A DNA stretch of 64,000 nucleotides from Theristus sp. LFF4_11 (taxonomy: Eukaryota; Nematoda; Chromadorea; Monhysterida; Xyalidae): contig JASANC010000738.1 in assembly GCA_030248135.1 (NCBI GenBank), positions 39,061 through 103,060 of the forward strand, read 5' to 3'. Positions 54,724 to 64,000 of the stretch are shown here, one piece after another (positions within the stretch are counted from its first letter, which is position 1; every line of letters begins with the position of its first letter). The position numbers and the translations under genes were made by a program. The notes under the pieces were generated by a model. That model worked only from the letters and a program-made list of their open reading frames with translations. It ran no database searches and was not told the DNA's origin.

Positions 54724-55482
54724 CTGCTCCTGCAAAAACCTGATACCATCGCACCGCAAAGCAATCATTTCAAAACCGCAAACAATTTTACATTGCATTT
54801 CACGCGAGCAAATCTGTGTGCGCTTTGTCATTTTACGATTTTATCGTAACACCTCTATGTCTGACGTCAGTAAGGTATGAAAATCGAATCGTTACATTCA
54901 TTGAATGTTTATCGTTATGAGTGCTATGCTTCGTTTTTTCAATTCTGAACAGTTTTGAACTGTGAAAAAATATCTGTGCACAATCTCGAGCCAATGTGGA
55001 TCTGCGTTTTTTTCTTGTTTAAACATCAGAGACAGCATCACCACCACTGAATTCTCTTCAGTTTTGTTTTTTTTTGCTTGACAGAAGCCTAGTAAAGAAA
55101 AAAATCAACAGCAAAGCAACGCTTTTGATTTATTCTTCATTCTGAGACGTTTATACCTCAGATATGTTTTTTGTGCCCGACCGTTTGTGTAAACAACGAC
55201 AAGATGCAGACGAAAAACAACTTGGAAAGAACAAGAATCACTAAAACGAAAAACGAATTTTATTTGCAAACACTGAGGAGAAAACATCGCAAACAAGCAA
55301 ACAACAATTCCTGCGTGAAATGCGTCGGAATATTCGAATAACGAAAATGCGCCGATGACATTTTGCGGCTTCATAAAACAGAACGTCTCTACTGACGGGA
55401 ATCTGTAACTCAAAATGTGATTGATAATCAGCAGGATTCGAAAATACCAACAATAATCAAAATCTACAACGTGCACAACATT

Positions 55483-58400
55483 ATGGCGACCAGTGAACGT
55501 GCAACAACAGTTCACCTGGTGTTGCTCATTTCAACAGTCACCATCTACGGCCTCTCCGGCGCACAGCCGACGACCACCGACGCTCATTCGATTACCGATC
55601 TGCAACATCACCAAGCGAACGAACGTCATGATCGGTATCGGATGTTCCGCTGGAACTGGCACGAGGTAAAAGTGCCGTTGCTCGTCACACTCTGGGTGCT
55701 GCTGGCTGCCTATGGAAAAATCGGTCGGTTCGGTTGTTGCTGTTTTTTAATGAATACTGAGAACACGCCTGTACTCAACGTGAGAGCCTGAGCGATACGA
55801 CTGGCAGCGTAACAGAATCGTGCAGCATATGGTTTTGTCGCAGCACAAAATCGTGTGAACATTCCAAGTTTTGTAGCACTACATAATGTACCACTCCAGC
55901 ATCACCCTTTTCCAAGTGGTCAAGCTTTTGAAACGAGTCAACATTGTATTATCTAAAAATGCGGGAGACGCATAAAAAAGGTGTCCGCTGTCCGCTTCGC
56001 TCGCGAATGGGCATGATAATCCGTCCGTCAAATGTATACACCGCGAGAAAAAAAGTTCAACACACCAGTCAACAACTGGGTGTGTTGACGAGGTTCCACC
56101 GGCAACGCAACACGCTATTTGTTGCTTCTGATGATTGCCAGACCAGAAAAAAAAACGCTGAAAATCGCGCAAAATCAAAATTAAAATTTTTCCTCCTCTC
56201 AGTGTTCAACCTGTCCAAGCGAGTGTCCGAGCATCTGCCGGACAGCGCGCTGCTGATCGTGCTCGGTCTCGTCGTCGGCGTGCTCCTCTATCTGCTCAAC
56301 GTCAAGCGCGAAGAGTTCGAGCTCGAGTCGCTCGTGTTCTTCCTGTTCCTGCTGCCGCCGATCGTGTTTGACGCCGGCTATTTCATGCCGAGTCGTGCGT
56401 TTTTTGGCAACCTCGGCACCATACTCGTATACGCGGTGGTCGGCACGCTGTGGAACACGTTCGCTATTGGTATGAACACGTCCGTGGGGTCATTTTAAAA
56501 AATATTGTTCGTTTTCTTACTTCTTTCTCCCAACCGGTTGCGGAAGTCCGAATTAAAGGTACTTGTATCGTAGGCTGAAAAAATGTCCAAAGTTGGGTGT
56601 CCGGTGTCCCTGATGGCCGCGGTGTCCTTCCTGTCCCGAAAAACGTGGATCTCGAAGTTGTCCTCACACTGCTGATGAGTTACTTTCAGTTCCGGGGCAG
56701 GACACTATGCGGTGGACACGATGGCAGACAGGACACCCTGACGGACTGGACACAGTATTGGGTCCGGTCCATATTTTTTGTGAACCGTGGGTTTTCTCGG
56801 CGCGGTCTTCCGCTACAATTCTCGCGAAAATGATTTCTTTACATAATTAATTCACAACATTTCAATCAATCGCACATGCAGGCATGGGCCTCTACGTATT
56901 CGGTCTGACCGGCATCTACACCACCGAGATCCCATTTCTTCACGTGATGCTGTTCGCGTCGCTGATATCGGCCGTGGACCCTGTAGCGGTGTTGGTGGTC
57001 TTCGAGGAGGTGCACGTCAATGAGACACTCTACATCACCGTGTTTGGTGAGAGTCTACTGAACGACGCTGTCACTGTGGTTGGTCAGATGGTTTCATCGC
57101 ACATTGGAAACATACACTGTGATCTAACAATTAACGCGTAACGTTTTTGGTTTTTACCTGGTGGAAATTGTGAATACGCCGCTAGACGTGTTCACTCCAA
57201 ACATTACTAGTCTAAATATTAGGCTTGATTTGAGTACGTCGTTAAGCGCCATTCATGGAGGTTGACACGCGCTGTAGCACGCTGACGCGCGTCACTTCGC
57301 TACACCTTCACGAAGCAAAAAAACAGCGCGCTTCAGTTTTGTAGCACAGACACATTCATACGCACGTTCATGCTAGCGCGCGTCAGCGCGCGTCAACCCG
57401 TTTCAGCGCGCGTCAACCCGTTTCAGCGCGCGTCAACCCGTTTCAGCGCGCGCGTGCATGAATGGGGCTTTACGTACGGTTAAGGGGCGTTTAGCAATTA
57501 GTTTTTGTCTATACGCACGGACACGACACTTTAAAAATGGCCACCCGATTTGGAAATCGTGTCGTGTGTGCTATCTTAATGCATTACGGACACGATTAGT
57601 TTGCGAACAGGATTTAGAACGACGTCTGTGCGTGCGGACAAAAACCTAAATGATGTTTTCGCCGTAATGTCACTAATGCCAACGTCACCAAATTGCAGGT
57701 GCTGTACAACATCTTCAGTCAGTTCTCCTCGATCCACAAGTTCGGCTCCATAGCGCCGATTGACGTCGTCGCCGGCGTCGGTTCGTTCTTTGTTGTCGGT
57801 CTTGGCGGCGTTCTGATCGGGGTGCTCTGGGCGTTGCTAGTCAGTTTCACCACACGGTTGGTTTTTGCGTTTTTCCTCTTCTTTTTTCCCGTTTCAGCAT
57901 TTTGTTCTTCCTCGTTGTTTTGATTGAAACAATATAAAAGCGAGTGTGTTCAGTTTGTTCATTTTTTTAGCTCTTGGTTTTGATTGGTTTTTGTGCAGTT
58001 CCCTCGCGGACTTGATCGTGCACAAATGCTGACACATCTTGACAAAAACAACGTTCGTTGTAGTCGTTTTGTTTCAGATGGACAGCGCACGTGAAGATTC
58101 TCAACTCGCTATTCGTCTTCCTGATACCGTACGCAGCGTACCTGAGCGCGGAGCTTGTCGGTCTCTCAAGCATAATGGCGTTTGGTTTTTTCTGGCTTTT
58201 TTACTTTTGTTTTTTTCGAATTCAATGGAAATCTGAAGTCAGAAATAAAGTTATGGGGTTTATGGAGTAGAACAATGCTCTGAAAATACTGAGAAAAAAG
58301 TCACAACAAAGAGTCATACAATTGATTTTGTTTTGTCCAGCAAACACAACTGTTGCGACTCTTGTTGTTTCTCAAGCTGCACTTTATGAGTCTCCTCCAC

Positions 58401-61400
58401 ATGTAGTCTTAACTCAAAAGCATATCCCACCAGCTGATTGGGTGGTGATCACGTGATGCATGCTTTCTGTGCAGGACAGACGCCGCCTCCGCAGCAATGC
58501 GCCTGCACAGAAAACATGCATTACGTGCATCATCAACCAATCAGCTGATTGCCTATAATTTACGAGTGCGATGTGTGTGTTTTATGTTAGAATCGTCTTC
58601 TGTGGCATCGTGATGAAACCGTACATCAAGGAGAACGTTGGCGAGAAGGGACGTGTCACCATAAAATACACGCTGAAAACCGTGAGCTCAAGCGCCGAGG
58701 CCGTGATCTTCGTCTTCCTTGGTCTATCAACGATCAGCTCTGCGCACGACTTCGATTGGGCGTTCATCGTCCTTACGCTCGTCTTCTGTCTGGTCTTTCG
58801 CGCCATTGGTTAGTGGCGCAGTTTTTTTCTGGGCCAACCTGTTGGTTAGTGGGCTTGGTTTTCCTCAGTATAACATTGCATGAAGCTTTAATTGTAGCTT
58901 TAATCAAACGATTGAAACCACCCATTCTCTCCTGACTATACAGTCAATTGACACAGTTTATAAATTCTGAAAACCATTTCCAGGTGTGATCATTCAGACG
59001 TACTTCCTGAACAGACGTCGCCTGATGAAATTCCGCCTGGTCGATCAGTTCATCATGGCTTACGGCGGACTGAGGGGCGCAGTCGCCTACGGCCTGGTGG
59101 AGGCGATTTCCGCATCGACGGTCGGGCCGGTGAACAAGGCGAAATTCGTCACCACTTGCGAGATTGTCATCTTGTTCACCGTGTTTATACAGGTGAGCCT
59201 TGGCCTTTTCTCGGGAAACTTCTTGTGAATGAACCAAAATTGCTTACGTCAAAAAATGTCAAAACCAAAATAAAACATCAAAGTGTTCGGCAGCGATTTG
59301 CAGACAAATTTCTCTCAATCTTTTCTGTTTCTTCGAAATCAAAAGCGCAAATGAATGCTCACTGATGAATCTCTCTTCGTTTCGCTTGCCTTGCAGGGTT
59401 CCACAATAAAACCGTTGGTAAACCTGTTGAAAGTCGAAAAGTCAGATGATCGCGATAAAACACTTCTGGAGAGTATCTTCGAGCGGGTGAGAATGATTTT
59501 TTCCAAATCGAAAGGCCGTTTTTGAATAAAATAAAGGTAATTTTTTTTATTCAAAAAATAATAAATTTTAAGGTTTTAAAATTTTAGACGTGCGACCGAT
59601 TCCTTGGCGGTGTTGAAGATGTTTGCGGGTTGCGCGGGCACAACTGGCTGCGAAACACGTTGGCGTTTTTTTTCGTTGAAATGGAACTGTTCCATTTTCG
59701 TGAACCGCGATTGTTTATTTGCATTTCTTATTCGGCACATCTGTAACAATGCTTGACCAGTTTCGATACAAAACGAAACGCAACTGTTTTTTTTTCAATG
59801 CCAGCTTCCCCATTTGCAGTTTCGACTCGTACAATACGCGTTATCTGAAGCCGCTGCTCGTGCGCAACGCGATGTCCGAGGACATGCGCATCGTGCACAG
59901 TTTCCATCGGATCGAGCAGGCCGAGGCGCTACAGAACGCCAGGGAGTACCGCAAACTGAAATCGGTCGAAGGAGCAAACGCCGCCGACGTGGCCGCGAAA
60001 CGCGACCTCCAGCGAGCGAGTTTGGAGGAGTGCGTGCGAGTTTTTGGTTTTGTTTTGGGGTTTTTTTCTGCAAATTATGTTGAGTCACGATTACGGAAAT
60101 CAAATTTGTCGATATGTTGTCGCAAATTGTGGTTTTGTGTGGTGGCAAACGACTTTATTTTTTTGTGTGAACATCAAACGGTTATGTTTCAAAAAAGGAA
60201 AATGCAATTTGAACGGTTTTGCAACTTCAACAAAGTTTTGACCGGCCTTAGAAAACGCCAATTTTTTGCAGTGTACATGTGTCGCATCGCAACAAATAAA
60301 CCGTGTCAACATGCCTTATAATCGTCAAAACCGCGTATTGATCAATTATTAATTCATCAATAATTTTTTCCTGCAATCGATTCACCTATTTTTCGTTCAG
60401 CAACTGGCCGTCAAGAAAACCGTCTGAACTGAGCAACGACACAATTGGCGGCGTGGTGAACGTCGCGTTTGACGCGGAGCCGGCGACGCCAAGTATGACG
60501 GACGCCTCTGTACGATTCGACATTGACACCAATCAACATCAACATCAACATCAACATCGACAACGTGGCAATAGCGACGAACTGATGCGCGCGTTTCGCC
60601 CGATTAAGGTCGTCTGGCACACCACTATGATTTTTTTCGGCTTTCCTCCTACACACTCATAAGGATCACTACTGGGCCGGATCGTGCGCCGGCGCTGAAT
60701 TTGCCACTCCAGGCTGAGCAAAGTTATGCATACGGAACAACATAGCATCGATGAGCAAACTGTTCAGCTCGTGCCGCTAAAAGCGTGAACTTTTTCGATT
60801 TCTCTTCTCTCCCAGCATGCTGGATTCGCGCACCTATTTCCGCTGACGCATTTTCACACGCCATCATTCTTGTTTCTGTTCATTCTGTTTTTCGAAACAA
60901 CGTGTTGCTCGCGACTAGCCTGATTTTGTCAATTCAATGCAACAGGGAAATTAAGAATTATAAAAAAACAAATTCAGTGTCACGGAAAAACCACTCTTCA
61001 TTAAAATTGCAGTACCGTCGTCTGTCACGTCAATACGTCAACGACGAGGAGTCACGTCACGATTTTGACGAGTTCCGTGCCGTGCGTCGACGAACGACGG
61101 CACGACTGGCGAGTGTCCGCCACGGCACGACACGCCAAATGGCGCCACCGCCAATCACGCAACGTGGTCGCACGGCAGCGCAGTCGGTCGGAGAACAGTC
61201 TTTGGTTTACAGTATGTTCCTTTAAATCTGTCACTTTACCGCAGGGTAGAAAGCGAGCGAAAGTTTGGATGATAGAAGAAATAAAGGGGGCGGGATTGGT
61301 AATTTGGATGAGACCAAAAACCATCAATACGCTTTCCTCCCACTCGACCTCAATGTTTTCGATTCAAATTGGCGCTTGTTAAATGCATGAAAAAAGTGAC

Positions 61401-63023
61401 AGGTTTATTGAATTTACTGTACTGTGTTTTGAACTCATTGCTCATATGATCAACTTTCACACAAGTTCTGATGCGACAAATCAATATAAACATAGAAAAC
61501 CCATTGCTCTGGTACTAATTTTGCTACTAAAGTCGCTAATTGGCTCCCTGTGTTATCAGACAGACGCATCTGCTGCTAAAGTTTCTTGCTACCAAATGTT
61601 GAGTTCACGCGTAAAAAGAGCTGAAAAGTTCTATTTGGTAGCAAGTTTAGTAGCAAGCAATGGTTTACATTTATCCTATTTCTCAGGTTTACAACATAAC
61701 GTCTGCCACGCGAGAACGTGCGTCAGTGCCCGCCAACCCGTCAACTGACAATGCAGAGACGTCAACAAATGACGTCAAATCGAAGCAGCGCAGCCAATCG
61801 TTGTTTGCACCGAGCGGTAAAACAAACACGACGCCGACAAAGACGGCTGGTGCCGTGGAAGATCGAGAAGCTCAAGGTCGGACGCGTATTTTCGAATTTT
61901 TACTATTTTACTATTTGTAATCTGTTAATCAACCAATCATTCAATGAATTAATCGAATATTCAATCAATCAGTCGGTCAATCAATCAATCAGTAACCCAT
62001 TCAATCAATCAGTAAACCATTCAATCAATCAGTGAACCATTCAATCAATTAGTAAACCATTCAATCAATCAGTAAACCATTCAATCAATTAGTAAACCAT
62101 TCAATCAACCAATCATTCAATCAACCAATCTTGACAATTTACAATTTCCATCTACAATTGTCGTTTTTTACAGTCTCTTCACCGAACGATCACAAGAACC
62201 AGGATGAGAACCCTAAAACACGTGTCACCATTCTGAAGTCGTTGCCGCCATTGACAACACATCAATTGTCACAGATAAACGAAAGTATGTTTTTTTCATT
62301 TTGTGGTTCCCCCCACCGGGTCCAGAAGCCCGAAGGTGCCACCAAACTGCGGTGGTTTGCTGTTGTTGGGATGAACAAACAATAAACGTAACGTGTGTGG
62401 GACATTGCCCTCGCCACGAGAAGAGCACAGTCACCCAGTTCCGGTCTTGTGATTATTTGCGTCGTCGCTGAAAACGTGTCGCCACCAAAAAAGCTGCTGC
62501 CTAAAAGTTGTATGAGATACAGAAAAACAAAGAAATGGATGTGGGTCTCGGCACGAACCATAAAAATTCATATATAGCTGTGGGAGTTCAACAAAACATG
62601 TCCGTGTAAAGTTGTTTGAAGAACAAATTTTACGATATCAATTGACGTCTGCACCAAGTTCGTGTCGAGACCGAATACGGTAGATACCGTACTCTGTCGC
62701 CGGCGCACAGTGTTTTTTATCACGCATCTTTTTCTCATCTTCACGCAGCCGAGGAGACTCCGGCGACGGTTTCAAAACCGGCGGAAGCCAGCAGTCCCGG
62801 CTCGGCGTCGTCCGCCGATGATTCGAGCTCAGCGGCGCAGCCACAATCGAAATCGAGCCAAGCGAAACGATCGATCGTGAAAATGCCGACGTTCGACGTT
62901 GACGACGAGCTCGACGAGAACACGCTCGAGGTGGTCACGAACGAGGCGGAGCTGGTCGTGGAGGAGCAGGACGCTGAAACGAACGGCTCGCCTGGGAAAC
63001 ACGCCGCCACCACTACGAAGTGA
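55483..63023 (+). CDS. Na+/H+ exchanger (SLC9/NHE family)
   Basis: Electroneutral Na+/H+ antiporter of the plasma-membrane NHE type. Exons: 55483-55723, 56203-56469, 56882-57078, 57699-57856, 58078-58179, 58591-58808, 58984-59192, 59397-59486, 59588-59658, 59820-60029, 60401-60608, 61013-61204, 61687-61876, 62174-62284, 62749-63023. All are in phase, 2739 nt, 912 aa, usual for the family. Hydrophobic signal-like segment at residues 10-28. TM1 about 63-79. [10 protein letters not shown] at 125-134 (amiloride-sensitive TM4 of NHE1), SAVDPVAV around 199, [11 protein letters not shown] at 225-235 (the Asn-Asp pair essential for transport), [13 protein letters not shown] in exon 7. The cytosolic tail (from about 465) is hydrophilic, with a (QH)4 run in exon 11 and an acidic end ([13 protein letters not shown]). 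Weakest junctions are the donors of exons 5 and 10. Confidence 0.93.
56590..56760. repeat. GTGTCC-rich repeat in NHE intron 2
   Basis: GGTGTCCGGTGTCCCTGATG and GGACAGGACACTATGC with complementary GGACAC words, like 31430-31780. Confidence 0.45.
57241..57474. mobile_element. GCGC-rich inverted-repeat element in NHE intron 3, family H
   Basis: Ends AAGCGCCATTCATGGAGG and CGTGCATGAATGGGGCTTTA. Inner CGCGCGTCAACCCGTTTCAG triplication at about 57390-57445. Same arms as the composite at 44977-46942. Confidence 0.75.
58403..58572. mobile_element. MITE-like element, family D copy 5
   Basis: CACCAGCTGATTGGGTGGTG and CATCAACCAATCAGCTGATT arms, inner CACGTGATGCATG / CATGCATTACGTG and GCCTCCGCAGC. It ends about 18 bp upstream of the NHE exon 6 acceptor at 58590. 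Confidence 0.7.
61925..62130. repeat. (CAAT) / CCATTCAATCAATCAGTAAA tandem repeat
   Basis: In NHE intron 13, several units of CATTCAATCAATCAGTAAAC (about 20-22 bp) within CAAT tetranucleotide context. Confidence 0.85.
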
Positions 63024-63695
63024 AAACGGCTTGACAAATGAAGCGGAAAAAGACGAATTCAAAACAATGACGCTCAAACTGCTCTTTTGGTGGCAATGCA
63101 TGCAGGCCGGCCTTAATCGGAACTTTTTTCAGTTACAACAAATTCGCGAAGATTTTCTCTTGTTTGTTCGCAAATTGTGAGAAACTGTATGGAGAACTCC
63201 AGGAAAGGCATTGGTGCTCAGTGTTTTGAGTTTGACGTTTTTTTCAAAGTTTTAATTTCATATCTAAGCTTGTTTTGTATAAATACCAAATACTAGTGGG
63301 GTTAGAAGAAAAACAAACTTTCCACAAACTTCTGATCAAGTTTTACTTTGTGTAATTCCAATCAAAAAAAAGTTACGTCTGAAAATTTATGTATCTAGAT
63401 ATGAACGCATAATACATTGGTGACTGTAACGCGATAAATGGCCGGACCAAAGAAGTTTTGAATAGGACACTTTTACCAAGACAAAAAATTAAAAACCTTC
63501 AAGAACAGCCGTTTTCTGTCGACGACAAAAATTGCAATGGGCGCACAGGCACGTTTTTTTAAATTGTTTAAACCGCATTATCTGCGTGCAACTGCGTGCA
63601 AAGGTGTATCATTGAATGATGTCATAATGCCTTGTCAAGTGACTACGTTCAAGCAACAATGTTCACTCTTAATTTGTTCATAAAAATGGAAAAAA

Positions 63696-63701
63696 AATAA
63701 A
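63696..63701 (+). promoter_or_regulatory. candidate poly(A) signal of NHE
   Basis: AATAAA about 670 bp after the NHE stop; no nearer canonical hexamer was noticed. The 63024-64000 stretch otherwise shows no gene. Confidence 0.35.
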
Positions 63702-64000
63702 TTCAGCGCAAAATACTGTTTTGCCATATGTGTAACAATTTGACTCCCCATAAATCATCTCAGCCATATTTGTGAACAAAGTTTTTGTTATAAAAACTCT
63801 AAACGCATCCCACAACGTCACTGTTGTATGCGTCGTCTTGTTTTGCTTCTCTCCAGTGTTCAAAAAGAGTTCACTGTTTTCGAATGTATCAAACTATTGA
63901 TTGAAAACAGCGCGTGTAACAAGCACTCCAAATAATCCAAGAAAAAATAATATATGTACGTAAACGTTCATAAAAACCAATCATAAACCGGAAAACAATG

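Overview
This is a eukaryotic, animal-type nuclear genomic window. Genes are split into many short exons (about 45-400 bp, most 70-220 bp) with GT-AG introns and one GC-AG intron. 3' ends carry AATAAA signals, and introns and intergenic DNA are packed with short inverted-repeat (MITE-like) elements, minisatellites and tRNA-derived repeats. The protein families (a CES-2/PAR-like bZIP factor, SLC22 transporters, MCTP, NHE) are metazoan. Short TTTTCAG/TTTTAG-type acceptors would fit a protostome invertebrate, perhaps an ecdysozoan, but I cannot name the species. There are no bacterial features.

Layout. (1) 3-269 (+): last exon of a bZIP transcription factor that starts outside the window. (2) 3.7-18.9 kb (-): an SLC22-type (organic cation/anion transporter, MFS) cluster. 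It has one complete 12-exon gene (16589 to 10271, 530 aa). It has a paralogue (8826 to 3739) with exons 1-11 intact and the last exon missing. It also has an orphan set of six 5' exons (18867 to 17198) that end in the same splice phase as exon 6 of the complete gene. The orphan 5' half resembles the 5' half of the 8.8-kb paralogue, while that paralogue's 3' half resembles the 3' half of the complete gene. The 10.2-18.9 kb region may therefore be a two-headed gene, with two alternative 5' halves sharing one 3' half. (3) About 23.5 (or 34.4)-50.5 kb (+): an MCTP gene (multiple C2 domains plus two transmembrane segments). From an ATG at 34418, 23 exons all join in phase to give 1043 aa. Several possible upstream first exons (23543, 26563, 31298) all end in phase 1 and could be alternative 5' ends. 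(4) 55.5-63.0 kb (+): a plasma-membrane-type Na+/H+ exchanger (SLC9/NHE), 15 exons, 912 aa, apparently complete.

The genes form no operon or pathway. Two encode membrane transporters (SLC22, NHE), one a Ca2+/lipid-sensing ER-membrane protein (MCTP), one a transcription factor. The non-coding part is unusually rich in inverted-repeat elements. At least eight families are visible, several with multiple copies in the window, and some have ends directly against splice acceptors. An 820-bp (CA)n tract sits in an SLC22 intron. A nested inverted-repeat structure at 44.98-46.94 kb contains a 19-bp minisatellite that looks derived from the inner element's own terminal repeat.

All exon coordinates were derived by reading frames, splice signals and phase continuity by hand. 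No alignment or RNA evidence was available.
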